Assembly (NCBI GenBank): GCA_016866255.1
Contig: VGMY01000001.1
Coordinates: forward strand, 124,001-188,000
Source: Bacteroidota bacterium
GTDB lineage: Bacteria; Bacteroidota; Bacteroidia; Flavobacteriales_D; Crocinitomicaceae
Length of the DNA: 64,000 nt
Direction: 5' to 3'
Part shown: positions 8,115-17,216 of the stretch, in pieces
Position numbering within the stretch: position 1 is the stretch's first letter
Layout: the number at the start of each line of letters is the position of its first letter
Notes under the pieces: model-generated
Database searches by the model: none
The model's input: only the letters and a program-made list of their open reading frames with translations
What the model was told of the DNA's origin: nothing
Position numbers and translations under genes: made by a program

Positions 8115-11100
8115 ATGTGTGGAGTTACACTGCGTCTCTTCGGTTTAATGAGCATCTTATTTTTAACGGGGTGTCTTGCGTTAGCTCAACCCTTAAGTGC
8201 AATCCTCCCGAAAAATGGAGCATTCTTATCCGATTTTAATGTGAGTTATTCGTGGAACAATGCGCCAACTGCTACCAATTATCGCGTTATGGTGGCTACG
8301 AACGCTACATTTACCTCGAATTACTTCGAATCACCAATCATCGGTCAAACCAGTTGGAGTTCTTTTGTTCCGCTACAAGGCAAATACTATTGGCGTATCA
8401 AAGCCTATATTCCGAATGATTCCATCCTCTCGCCTACCTACACGTTCAATTATTTTACGCCTTCTGGTTCCTTGTCGACCACTTTTTGGCTGAAGGCTGA
8501 TGCAGGAATTAGCCTGGATGCAGCAAATAAAGTTCAGTCGTGGACCGACCTCAGTGCGAACGGTTACAGCGTAATACAAAACATTGCTGCCAAGCGTCCA
8601 GTCATCAGTAATAATTCACTCAACGGTTATCCGAGCGTTCAATTCTCGGGAGCTCAGGTGCTTTCCGGCGGAGATATACTTGATATCGGATTTAACTCTC
8701 GAAGCATCTTTATCATGGGCAAAATGGCCGCAAGTAACCAAAGCTTGTTGGCAAAATCAAAGGCGGCCAACGCCACCTTTAGGTACGGGGTTATTAAAGA
8801 TGCCGCGAATACAGCCTTCTTATTTCAAAGCGATAATAATACGAGCAATTACTCGGCGTTCAATACCACCAATTACGCGCTTTACAACGCTTTTGTGAAC
8901 AGAAGTACCGCCAAGAATCATTTTGACGTGAACAACGCTTCCCTCGGTATAAATAATTTCAACAGCAGCCTCTTGTTCGAGTCGAATTACCGGCTTTTGC
9001 TGGGAGCCTATAACAACGCCAACGACGACGGTGAAGTCCTTTTTTTAAACGGAAATATTTGTGAAATCATCTTCTCCGACACCAACGACTCTACGACAAT
9101 ATTGAAAATTAAAAACTACCTTAAGTATAAATATACGGCTACGTTTAACTTAGGAACGGACATAACCGTTACCAACGGGTTTTGTCCTCAAACGATTACC
9201 GCTCCTGCAGGCTTTACAGGTTATCTTTGGAATACCGGAGCAACAACAGCGAGCATATCCGCAAATCAAACAGGTGCCTATTGGGTTTCAGCTACGGACG
9301 CTTTCGGTTTTAAATGGACGGACACCCTTTACGTTAAATTCCCTACGATCGCAACTCCTCCGAGCAATATCGTTTGCGCAAACACTTCGGTTAATTGGAA
9401 TACGGGACTTGGGGCCGGATTTACTCATTTATGGAGTACGGGCTCCACACAAAACAATATCACCATTTCCCAAGCTGGCACGTACAGCGTGCAGATAACA
9501 GGAGCTGGCGGTTGCAATTCGGTATTTGCTCCGATAACTTTTACCATGGACAACTATCCTTTTACGGCATTCATAGGAGCAGACACCACCCTTTGCACCG
9601 GAAACACGCTTGGTTTACAAGTTGGGGCAAATACAACGGTTCAATATCTTTGGAGCGACGGTTCGACCAACCCAACGTATACCGTATCCGCGCAAGGCAC
9701 CTACAACGTATCACTCAATTCAACCAATAACAACGGTTGTCAGGCCCAAGACACCATTGCTATAACTGTAGCAGGTTTTGCGCCTCAAGTTAACCTTAAT
9801 TTACCCTCGAGTACCTGTACCAATATTCCGATATTGATGTGGATACAATTCACCTCTCCCCAGCCCATCATTCCTCAAAGTGTGGATTGGACTTTTTCTA
9901 ACGGTTTAAATTTATCTGGAAATTATGTCCAATTCAACGAATCGAATCCGTCAAATATACAAGGAAGCGTGACCATAGTCGCTCAAGATAATTGCACCAC
10001 TTCCATTCCATTTGCTATTTCAGTTAGTCTGCCTCCTGTTCTGGGAATTACGCATGTTGGAAGTTGCTCTAATGCTCCCGTAACGTTCAGTGCAACGGAC
10101 TCTCTCGGATCACCCCTCGTTGATTATTCGTGGGACTTCTTTGGGGGGCAGGGCTTTGGAAATGATACGGTAGCTACACCAAGTTTTATTTACCAACTTT
10201 CCGGGGCTGCCTATGCACAACTCATTGCGCAAAATCAAGGCGGATGTACCGACACCCTGTTCTACGGTTTCTCCCTTAGCGCAGCACCAAGCGCAGCTTT
10301 TACTCATTTGAATTATTGCGAACAAAGCGATTTACTTTTATCCAATAATAGCACATCCAACGACACTACGTCTTTGGTGGCTTACCATTGGGATTTTGGA
10401 GACACAAATTTTTCATCATTAGCCACTCCATACCAAGCATACCAGCAGGAAGGAAATTATTCGATATCCTTGATTGCGACCGCGGGAAATGGATGTGAAG
10501 ACACGGTCATCCAATCCTTGAGCATCCAACCTGTACCTGATTTGGCCTGGACCATTAGCCCTACCTGCAAAGATATCGTTACTGGATTTGAAAGTCAATC
10601 CACCATACCCTCCGGTACCGTTGACTCAACCTCTTGGCTCGTAAACCTCCAATTTCCGCTCAATGGAACTCATGGAAGCTACCTTTTCACAACGCTGGGC
10701 ATTCAATATTTAGAACTGCAATGCGTTTCAGATTTGGGGTGCGTAAAAGACACCTTGATTTTAGTGAACGTAAACCCAGGAGTTTACAGCTCGTTAAACT
10801 ACCAGCCAGCCATCCTGTTAGCAGGCGACACACTTTCCTTATTTTCGCAATGTTCAGGTCAAACGGCTCAAAGTTGGTACATCGATCAACAACCTTATGG
10901 TAGCGCAAACGCGCTTACCTTGCTGGTTGATGACAGTTTGGAAGGACAAACGCTGGACGTCATGTTAATCGCACAAAACGCATTTGGGTGTTCCGATACT
11001 GCGATTGCAGTTCTTCAGGTAAACGAACGCATTTTGGACGTGGAGGTAAAAGAGGTGTTCCATGACGAAATCAATGGGGTGCATCAAGTTGCAGCACAGA

Positions 11101-11633
11101 TCCACAACCTAGGAACCGTTCCCATTACCAAAGCGCGATTGCGCTTATCTCTTTCAGGAAGGGAGCTGTTCACTTCCTATTTTAACGATACGATCTTTGC
11201 GGGGGGTAGTTATTATTATTTGTTTCCGATGGTCCCCAATTTCTCCGCGCTTTCTCAGAATAATATCGGAGACTTTTACTGCGTTCAGGCTGCACTGGAC
11301 CCCTTTTATCCGCTGTCGGAAATGGATTTGTCCAACAATGAGAAATGTGCAGTTCTGGAAGATCAGGCTTTTGAAATAAGTGCTCCTTGTCCAAACCCTG
11401 CCACCAATACTACGCATATTACCTTAATCGTTAACCAAAAATCAACGATCACTCTCGAGGTTGTGAATACGATGGGCCAGCAAATCATTCAATTATTTCA
11501 AAACGAGGATTTTGAACCTGGAACCTATTCCATTTCCCTCGATATGAAACAATGGTCTGCCGGTTACTACTTCATCAAGTGCCTGCACGAGAATCGGTCT
11601 AAAATATATCGAGCAATCAAAACATCTGAGTAA
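8115..11633 (+). CDS. Large secreted multidomain adhesin-like protein, T9SS type A cargo
   Basis: 1172 residues. An N-terminal signal sequence ends near CLALAQ (about 19-25). Next come a fibronectin-III-like segment ending YYWRIKAY, a LamG/concanavalin-like stretch beginning FWLKADAGISLD (about 125-345), Ig-like and PKD-type repeats with VDYSWDFFGGQ and AYHWDFGD, and a C-terminal T9SS type A sorting domain (CPNPATNTT ... GTYSISLD ... GYYFIKCL). The Cys in LTGCLA resembles a lipobox, but sorting-domain proteins are normally released or sugar-anchored, so signal peptidase I is more likely. Role: exported surface or extracellular protein, probably adhesive; no catalytic domain seen. Confidence 0.9.
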   Translation: MCGVTLRLFGLMSILFLTGCLALAQPLSAILPKNGAFLSDFNVSYSWNNAPTATNYRVMVATNATFTSNYFESPIIGQTSWSSFVPLQGKYYWRIKAYIPNDSILSPTYTFNYFTPSGSLSTTFWLKADAGISLDAANKVQSWTDLSANGYSVIQNIAAKRPVISNNSLNGYPSVQFSGAQVLSGGDILDIGFNSRSIFIMGKMAASNQSLLAKSKAANATFRYGVIKDAANTAFLFQSDNNTSNYSAFNTTNYALYNAFVNRSTAKNHFDVNNASLGINNFNSSLLFESNYRLLLGAYNNANDDGEVLFLNGNICEIIFSDTNDSTTILKIKNYLKYKYTATFNLGTDITVTNGFCPQTITAPAGFTGYLWNTGATTASISANQTGAYWVSATDAFGFKWTDTLYVKFPTIATPPSNIVCANTSVNWNTGLGAGFTHLWSTGSTQNNITISQAGTYSVQITGAGGCNSVFAPITFTMDNYPFTAFIGADTTLCTGNTLGLQVGANTTVQYLWSDGSTNPTYTVSAQGTYNVSLNSTNNNGCQAQDTIAITVAGFAPQVNLNLPSSTCTNIPILMWIQFTSPQPIIPQSVDWTFSNGLNLSGNYVQFNESNPSNIQGSVTIVAQDNCTTSIPFAISVSLPPVLGITHVGSCSNAPVTFSATDSLGSPLVDYSWDFFGGQGFGNDTVATPSFIYQLSGAAYAQLIAQNQGGCTDTLFYGFSLSAAPSAAFTHLNYCEQSDLLLSNNSTSNDTTSLVAYHWDFGDTNFSSLATPYQAYQQEGNYSISLIATAGNGCEDTVIQSLSIQPVPDLAWTISPTCKDIVTGFESQSTIPSGTVDSTSWLVNLQFPLNGTHGSYLFTTLGIQYLELQCVSDLGCVKDTLILVNVNPGVYSSLNYQPAILLAGDTLSLFSQCSGQTAQSWYIDQQPYGSANALTLLVDDSLEGQTLDVMLIAQNAFGCSDTAIAVLQVNERILDVEVKEVFHDEINGVHQVAAQIHNLGTVPITKARLRLSLSGRELFTSYFNDTIFAGGSYYYLFPMVPNFSALSQNNIGDFYCVQAALDPFYPLSEMDLSNNEKCAVLEDQAFEISAPCPNPATNTTHITLIVNQKSTITLEVVNTMGQQIIQLFQNEDFEPGTYSISLDMKQWSAGYYFIKCLHENRSKIYRAIKTSE

Positions 11634-11674
11634 TTTGGTACAATAATTGCCGCTCAATAAAGAACTAAATTGAT

Positions 11675-12325
11675 ATGAAACGGATATTTACCCTATTAAT
11701 TTGCTTGATTTATCTTGCAACTCAGAATGCTTCACTTGCTCAAAAAGAAGACAAAGCGGACCAAATTTTAAATAAACTTTCCAAAAAAATCAAGGGATTA
11801 AATTCCTTTTACCTGGAATATTCGGCTACCGTTAAAAATGAAAGCCTTGATCAAAACGATTCATTTACCGGCAAAGGTTGGGTCAAAAACAATAAGTATT
11901 TTGCTACCTACGGTGATAATACGATAATCAGTAATGGATTAAAAACATGGTCTATCCTTAATAAGGACAAAGAAGTGTATGAAAGCAATAATTCCGACGA
12001 CGATGAAATCATAAATCCGAAAAAATTGATGACCTTGTGGGAGAGTGGGTTTAAAAATAAATACAATAAAGCAGAGGTAATTGGAAAAGAATCCGTTGAT
12101 GTAATCGATTTATACCCCAAGCAACCTGATAAGTCGAGCTATACCAGCATTACCATATCTGTTGCTAAAACGGCGAATGAACTTAGAAAGGCCCTAGTCA
12201 AATACAACGATGGAACCGTTATGACTTACTCAATCACCAAATTCACTTCAAATCCCGACGTGAAGGATACCAAATTTGTTTACGATAAGAAAAATTATCC
12301 GGGTTACAAGCTTATTAAGAACTAA
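11675..12325 (+). CDS. LolA-like outer membrane lipoprotein carrier protein
   Basis: 216 residues with a clear signal peptide (MKRIFTLLICLIYLATQNASLAQ). The mature part follows the LolA-like fold: an N-terminal helix (ADQILNKLSKKIKGL), then LEYSATV, GKGWVKNNKYFA, TWSILNKDKEVY and a late YDKKNYPGYKLI. LolA ferries lipoproteins through the periplasm to the outer membrane. Bacteroidota often carry several LolA-like paralogs, so the exact substrate is uncertain. Its last 4 bp overlap the convergent smpB. Confidence 0.85.
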   Translation: MKRIFTLLICLIYLATQNASLAQKEDKADQILNKLSKKIKGLNSFYLEYSATVKNESLDQNDSFTGKGWVKNNKYFATYGDNTIISNGLKTWSILNKDKEVYESNNSDDDEIINPKKLMTLWESGFKNKYNKAEVIGKESVDVIDLYPKQPDKSSYTSITISVAKTANELRKALVKYNDGTVMTYSITKFTSNPDVKDTKFVYDKKNYPGYKLIKN

Positions 12326-12774
12326 CGTTTCATGGCGCGATCCATTTCCCGTTGGTCATCTTTTAACTTTAAGTCGTGGCGCTTGTCGTGAAGTTTTTTG
12401 CCCACGGCGAAGGCAATTTCAATTTTAACCCACCCTTTTTCGGATAAATACAATTTTAAAGGAATTACGGTATTGCCTTTAATCTTCAAAAATTTTGCAA
12501 TTCGCAGTATCTCCTTACGATTTAACAGCAGCTTTCGATCGGATCTGGGCAGGTGGTTGTAATGCGACCCGTTTTCGTAGGCATTTACAAACATATTTCG
12601 TATCCATACCTCTCCTTCCTGAACTACGCAGTAGGATTCGAGAATACTCGCCTTATTATTGCGTATGCTTTTTATTTCTGTGCCCGAAAGAACAATGCCC
12701 GCTTGAAAGACATCCTCTATATGGAATTCAAAACGCGCTCTTTTATTTTTTATGTTGAGTTGCGTAGAGGCCAT
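12322..12774 (-). CDS. smpB: SsrA-binding protein SmpB
   Basis: 150 residues, the normal SmpB length. Hallmarks: NKRARFEFHIEDVFQAGIVL, GTEIKSIRNNKASI, RSDRKLLLNRKEI, and the lysine-rich tail KKLHDKRHDLKLKDDQREMDR. SmpB binds tmRNA and brings it to stalled ribosomes for trans-translation. A TAATTTTG box sits 4 nt upstream of the ATG, which would give a leaderless message. Convergent with the LolA-like gene, with a 4-bp overlap. Confidence 0.97.
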   Translation of the reverse strand: MASTQLNIKNKRARFEFHIEDVFQAGIVLSGTEIKSIRNNKASILESYCVVQEGEVWIRNMFVNAYENGSHYNHLPRSDRKLLLNRKEILRIAKFLKIKGNTVIPLKLYLSEKGWVKIEIAFAVGKKLHDKRHDLKLKDDQREMDRAMKR

Positions 12775-12778
12775 AAAA

Positions 12779-12786
12779 CAAAATTA
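12779..12786 (-). promoter_or_regulatory. Candidate -7 box (TAATTTTG) of smpB, 4 nt before ATG
   Basis: Exact TAnnTTTG match immediately upstream of smpB. recR on the opposite strand has the near match TAATTTTA at 12809-12816, also 4 nt before its ATG. Confidence 0.5.
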
Positions 12787-12820
12787 ACAAAAGCCGCACA
12801 TTAATTACTAATTTTACCCT

Positions 12821-13432
12821 ATGCAAATTCCCTCCCAATATCTCGAAAAAGCGGCAGAACAAATTGCTACTCTCCCGGGAATAGGTAAACGAACTGCCTT
12901 GCGATTGGCCTTGGATTTGCATAAAAGAAATCCGGAGGAAATGCGTATTTTCATCGAAGCTCTGATAGAGTTGAAAACCAAAACGCACACCTGCAGCAGT
13001 TGCGGCAATATTTCGGATGAACCCATTTGCGGGATATGTTCAGATCCGCAGCGAAATACTTCAATGATATGCGTCGTTGAGGATGTTCGTGATATTATGG
13101 CCATTGAAAACACGCGCACCTACCGAGGCTTGTACCACGTTTTAGGAGGAGTAATTTCTCCGATGGATGGAATTGGCCCTAGCAACCTGAACATAGAGTC
13201 CTTAGTCGAACGTTCCCTCAATCCTGAACTACGAGAGATTATTTTCGCCATCAGTCCAACCATGGAAGGAGATACCACAAATTTCTTTTTGTTCAAAAAG
13301 TTAAGCCGTGAAGGGTTATTGATTACCGCGCTAACCCGTGGAGTGTCCGTAGGTTCGGAGTTGCAATTTGCCGATGAAATCACCCTTAGCCGATCCCTCG
13401 AACAACGTCAGGAATTTAAATTGGCATTTTAA
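12821..13432 (+). CDS. recR: Recombination mediator RecR
   Basis: 203 residues. The helix-hairpin-helix LPGIGKRTALRLAL (18-31) is followed by a four-cysteine zinc site (Cys58, Cys61, Cys70, Cys73) and a Toprim domain starting MICVVEDVRD with YHVLGGVISPMDGIGPSNL. RecR acts with RecO (and RecF) to load RecA at single-stranded gaps. Divergent from smpB with a 46-bp gap; the last 17 bp overlap the convergent methyltransferase. Confidence 0.97.
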   Translation: MQIPSQYLEKAAEQIATLPGIGKRTALRLALDLHKRNPEEMRIFIEALIELKTKTHTCSSCGNISDEPICGICSDPQRNTSMICVVEDVRDIMAIENTRTYRGLYHVLGGVISPMDGIGPSNLNIESLVERSLNPELREIIFAISPTMEGDTTNFFLFKKLSREGLLITALTRGVSVGSELQFADEITLSRSLEQRQEFKLAF

Positions 13433-14147
13433 GCCACTTACGTACGACAACATATTTAAAGAAGCGTCCAGTCAAAGCGATCAGGAATGCAGCGATGCAT
13501 AACCCCACTTGCAGATCGTTTACTTCAAACGTTTTATTGATTTTGTAATAAAACAGCCACTGGCAGAAAAAAATGCCGGCACAAACAGAAATCCACGTCG
13601 GGTACTCGGTGGCGAATAAACGAATCCATTGAAAAGGGCCACTAGGAGCTTTAAATAAAAAGGGATTCGGCCAAAAAATTGGTGTTTTGACATCCCATTT
13701 TAGAAAGGCTGCTCCGAAACGTTGTAATAAGAACTTTCGCTCATGAAGAATAATAAAAGTTAACAATGTCGTAGATAATGCCAAGGCAGCCACGACAAAA
13801 GACCATTGATTCGAAAATAAAGAGGTTGCGATCCAGAGTAACGCGTTGGCAAAATACAAAGGATTTTGAACCATAGAATACGTCCCAAGTGTGTTTAATT
13901 TCTCTGCCACTTGTTTGTTTCGATTTCTTCCAGAGCTGTGTGGGGCAGCAAAACCAATGGAAAGACACCTGAATAAGATACCCACTATTACCAAGGATGC
14001 TGCAAGAAAATTGAGTTTTTCGATATTGGCAGGCGCCACAATGGCGAAATCCAAGAAGCAGTAAGCCACCAGGCTGAATAAAATAAATGCGATGGGTATT
14101 TGTCCGCGGTATCGAAAAAACAAATTTCCCAAATCGTTACGATTCAT
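13416..14147 (-). CDS. Isoprenylcysteine/phospholipid-type membrane methyltransferase
   Basis: About 243 residues from the Met at 14147 (MNRNDLGNLFFRYRG); the frame is open further upstream but that extension has no conserved features. Several membrane segments surround SSGRNRNKQVAEKLNTLGTY and QNPLYFANALLW, the SAM-binding pattern of the ICMT/PEMT family (usual form LNTTGxYSxVRHPLYxGN). The nearest characterised type I recall is LmtA, which methylates the lipid A-Kdo 1-phosphate, but that is inference. The canonical RHPLY is QNPLY here, so the His is replaced. Confidence 0.78.
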   Translation of the reverse strand: MNRNDLGNLFFRYRGQIPIAFILFSLVAYCFLDFAIVAPANIEKLNFLAASLVIVGILFRCLSIGFAAPHSSGRNRNKQVAEKLNTLGTYSMVQNPLYFANALLWIATSLFSNQWSFVVAALALSTTLLTFIILHERKFLLQRFGAAFLKWDVKTPIFWPNPFLFKAPSGPFQWIRLFATEYPTWISVCAGIFFCQWLFYYKINKTFEVNDLQVGLCIAAFLIALTGRFFKYVVVRKWLKMPI

Positions 14148-14195
14148 AGAACAAAAATCCGAAGAAAAATTGTATATTGCCGTTACTGCGTTAAA

Positions 14196-14579
14196 ATGAA
14201 AGAAAAGTTTGTTATTCAAGTGTTATTAAAAACTTCTGCCAAGGTGCTTGAATCAAAGATTAGCACTCCTGCTGGTCTTGGAGAGTGGTTTTGCGAAGAT
14301 GTAAACGAACGCGAAGGGCATTACTTTTTCAAGTGGGATAACCACGAGGAAAAGGCCGCTTTATTGGCCCATAAACCTTTTCAATTCATTCGGTTTAAAT
14401 GGTCAGAGGATGAAGAAAATAATTTGGATACGTTTTTTGAAATTGCAACGGAAAAAGATGCCCTCACCTCCAACATTACCTTAGTTATCACCGATTTTAG
14501 TTATCCAGAGGACAAAGACAACAGTGTAATGATGTGGGAACAGCAAATTGTTAAGCTTCGAAGACTTATAGGCTCATAA
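14196..14579 (+). CDS. START-like domain (SRPBCC superfamily) protein
   Basis: About 127 residues from ATG 14196 (MKEKFVIQVLLKTSAKV); the frame continues upstream to 14100 but overlaps the divergent methyltransferase. The sequence fits the START-like/AHSA1 fold: beta strand, helix KVLESKIST, GLGEWFCEDV, a strand FKWDNHEEKA and a long C-terminal helix WEQQIVKLRRLIGS. Members of this size are single-copy genes in many Bacteroidota with no known function; the fold suggests a hydrophobic ligand pocket. It precedes the LptF/G gene by a short gap containing a promoter. Confidence 0.8.
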   Translation: MKEKFVIQVLLKTSAKVLESKISTPAGLGEWFCEDVNEREGHYFFKWDNHEEKAALLAHKPFQFIRFKWSEDEENNLDTFFEIATEKDALTSNITLVITDFSYPEDKDNSVMMWEQQIVKLRRLIGS

Positions 14580-14596
14580 AAGTGGACAAGTAATTT

Positions 14597-14604
14597 TACT
14601 TTTG
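14597..14604 (+). promoter_or_regulatory. Candidate -7 box (TACTTTTG) of the lptF/G operon
   Basis: Exact TAnnTTTG. It overlaps the most upstream possible TTG start (14602), which therefore cannot be the true start if this box is used. Confidence 0.5.
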
Positions 14605-14616
14605 TTAAAAAAATTG

Positions 14617-16059
14617 TTGAAGCGACTCTATTTATTTAGCATTCGGGCATTCATTGGACCTTTTATAATAACCCTGATTATTGCAATGTTTATACTCATT
14701 ATGCAATTTTTTTGGGTTTACATTGATGATTTGATGGGAAAAGGGTTAAGCGTTTGGGTGATTTTTGAATTGCTTTTTTACGTATCTGCTAGTTTAATTC
14801 CTCTTGCCCTCCCCTTGTCGATATTGCTTTCATCCCTGATGACGTTCGGAAATTTTGCTGAAAACAACGAGCTAACTGCGCTCAAATCGAGTGGATTTGC
14901 GCTGATACGCATTATGAGGCCACTAACCGTTATCGTCGCCATCATCGCCATGGCGACATGTTACTTTTCCAATTACATCATACCCGTTGCAAATTTAAAG
15001 TGGCATTCGTTGATTTACGATATACAAAATACGAAATTGAGTAATTTGATAACACCGGGAGTTTACACCAGTGAAATAGATGGATATACCTTGAAAGTAT
15101 ACAAGGATAAGGACGGAAACTTTTCAGATATCACCATTCATGATCACACGGATCCGAAAGCCCTTAAAACGATAAAAGCGAAGAAAACACAAATTTACCG
15201 ATCGGAAAATGGAAACCACTTATTTTTTGACCTGAGCGATGGAAGCATTTTTGAAGAAACAGACCTTAACAATCCCGAGTTGCCCGAAGGAGTGACTCCT
15301 ACAAGAAATGAACATCCGGACCGCTTATCAACTTTCAAGCGAGCTACGTACCGTTTGAATGTCACGGGAATTAGCCTAAAACGTTCTGATCAAGAAATTT
15401 TTCAGGACAAATACGAAATGTTAAACGTATTTCAAATTGGAAAAGCAACAGATTCCTTGGAGAAACGCAAAGCCTACATAACAAGACAATTTGTTCAAAG
15501 CATCAAAGGTAGCTTTGGCACCTTTAGCGCGTCCAACCAAAACCGGCAAAAACAACCTATTACCGATCCCATGATTATGGAATCAACAACAGCCCCTGCA
15601 TCCTTTGAATCGCTCACTAAAACCGACAAAAAACAGCTGCGGCAAGAGGTTATTACCAAACTTTACCAAATCAATGAAAACGTTCGCAACCATGAAAATT
15701 TTATGGCATCCTTGGAACATGAAAATGCGCAATATTGGATTGAATTTCACCGAAAATTTGCGCTAACTTATACAATATTGGTTTTGTTTTTTGTGGGAGC
15801 ACCTCTCGGCGCGGTTGTTCGAAGAGGTGGATTTGGAGCTCCTGTTGTTATAGCAGCCCTTATTTTTATGCTCTATTTTATTATTTACAGCATCGGTGAT
15901 AACCTTGCAGACACTTATGTTATAGCTCCCTGGATCGGAATGTGGTTGCCCGGTATTTTTTTTACGCCAATCGCGATTGCGGTAACCTTTATAGCTAACA
16001 ACGATCACAAGGTAGAGCTTCCTGATTTGAGGCGATTTCTCACCAAGAAAAGCCTATGA
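14617..16059 (+). CDS. LptF/LptG (YjgP/YjgQ) family LPS export permease
   Basis: About 480 residues. Three N-terminal membrane segments beginning IRAFIGPFIITLIIAMFI with FFWVYIDDLMGKGL, a long periplasmic beta-jellyroll-like region (about 150-375), and three C-terminal segments with FFVGAPLGAVVRRGG and NNLADTY-like residues, the standard LptF/G plan. With LptB it extracts LPS from the inner membrane. There is no ATG; I take TTG 14617 (giving MKRLYLFSIRAF) because the upstream TTG at 14602 lies in a promoter box. ATGA overlap links it to the next glycosyltransferase. Confidence 0.9.
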   Translation: MKRLYLFSIRAFIGPFIITLIIAMFILIMQFFWVYIDDLMGKGLSVWVIFELLFYVSASLIPLALPLSILLSSLMTFGNFAENNELTALKSSGFALIRIMRPLTVIVAIIAMATCYFSNYIIPVANLKWHSLIYDIQNTKLSNLITPGVYTSEIDGYTLKVYKDKDGNFSDITIHDHTDPKALKTIKAKKTQIYRSENGNHLFFDLSDGSIFEETDLNNPELPEGVTPTRNEHPDRLSTFKRATYRLNVTGISLKRSDQEIFQDKYEMLNVFQIGKATDSLEKRKAYITRQFVQSIKGSFGTFSASNQNRQKQPITDPMIMESTTAPASFESLTKTDKKQLRQEVITKLYQINENVRNHENFMASLEHENAQYWIEFHRKFALTYTILVLFFVGAPLGAVVRRGGFGAPVVIAALIFMLYFIIYSIGDNLADTYVIAPWIGMWLPGIFFTPIAIAVTFIANNDHKVELPDLRRFLTKKSL

Positions 16060-17216
16060 AACGCATTCTATACATCAGTCAAAAACCGGTTGTTCCAATC
16101 CTTGATGGCGGTACGCGGGCTATGGCATTATTTTTTGAAGTCCTACGGGCTTGTAAAGGAGTCGAAATAACCTATATGCCCATCGTGACTCCGAAACATG
16201 CCTTGTTTAAAAATCCGAGCTCTGAAAAAAAGATGAAAATGATTCCTCTGCACGTGTCAACGGATATCACCTTTTCTAAAATTCTTCGTTTTTTCTCAAA
16301 ATCTCCTGCTAATGCAATTCGGTTTAGCGACGATAAATCTCAAAAAGTCTTGGCTGAAATAATCCTCCAGTCGAATTTCGATGCAGTTATTTGTGATGGT
16401 TTCTATGCGCTATCCCTCTTGTCGAATGAACTCATTAAAAACCAAAAGGTCATTTACCGCTGCCATAATATTGAAACAAATTATTGGAAACTCAAGGCGA
16501 AAAATGATCAATTCTGGCTAGCCCCGTTACATCGAGGAATTGTTCGAAAAATGCTGGAATATGAAAAAGAAAAGGTTGCTCTAGCTTCGGCGGTTTTTAG
16601 CATATCCAACAACGAACTGAATCACATAAAAACATGGAACTGCAACAGTCATTTATTGTATCCGCAAGTGAGCTTGCAAGTTTTGGAAAAAAAACCACGC
16701 GGTGATGAAAACCCCTCTATTGGATTCGTAGGGGATATGAATTGGTTGCCCAATAAAACCGCCCTCAACCGTTTTATCAAGCGGGTTTGGCCAAAATTTC
16801 GCTTACAATTTCCGAAAGTTCAATTAACCGTAGCAGGCCAGGGAACCCTGTGCTATTCGAACGAAAAGATGGGCATAAAAGGCCTTGGCTTCGTAGAAAA
16901 CCTCCACGAGTTCTTTCAGCTGCAGCATTTTCTCATTAATCCAGTTTTTGAAGGCACGGGTTTTAATATGAAACTTTTGGATGCGCTGAATTATCAAAAA
17001 CCCATGGTTATCTACTCCACAAGGCTGGATGGTTTGGAGGCAGCGCCGTGTTTTTTGGCAGCAAGGAACGATGCCGAATTTTTGACTTCAATGCAAAAAC
17101 TAATGGAAAGCGAACCGGATTTCACGGAACGCACAAAATGTTTTTCAAAGGTGATTCAAGAGCATTTCGCTTTCAGCGATAAGGTTCAACAGCTCGAAAA
17201 AATATTGCATGGATAA
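16056..17216 (+). CDS. Glycosyltransferase family 4
   Basis: 386 residues. The N-terminus KRILYISQKPVVPILDGGTRAM is the GT-B acceptor-domain opening, followed in the second half by SIGFVGDMNWLPNKTAL and VFEGTGFNMKLLDALNYQKPMV, the EX7E-type donor site with NMKLLDAL as in the group 1 subfamily that also includes the next gene. Translationally coupled to the LptF/G gene (ATGA) and overlapping the next gene by 8 bp, suggesting a joint role in LPS or surface glycan assembly. Confidence 0.88.
   Translation: MKRILYISQKPVVPILDGGTRAMALFFEVLRACKGVEITYMPIVTPKHALFKNPSSEKKMKMIPLHVSTDITFSKILRFFSKSPANAIRFSDDKSQKVLAEIILQSNFDAVICDGFYALSLLSNELIKNQKVIYRCHNIETNYWKLKAKNDQFWLAPLHRGIVRKMLEYEKEKVALASAVFSISNNELNHIKTWNCNSHLLYPQVSLQVLEKKPRGDENPSIGFVGDMNWLPNKTALNRFIKRVWPKFRLQFPKVQLTVAGQGTLCYSNEKMGIKGLGFVENLHEFFQLQHFLINPVFEGTGFNMKLLDALNYQKPMVIYSTRLDGLEAAPCFLAARNDAEFLTSMQKLMESEPDFTERTKCFSKVIQEHFAFSDKVQQLEKILHG

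Noticed and set aside
8115-11633. Several long open frames on the opposite strand and other frames of the cargo genes
   Set aside because: They have biased composition, no conserved motifs and no start signals, as expected for shadows of long Thr/Asn/Ser-rich coding sequence.
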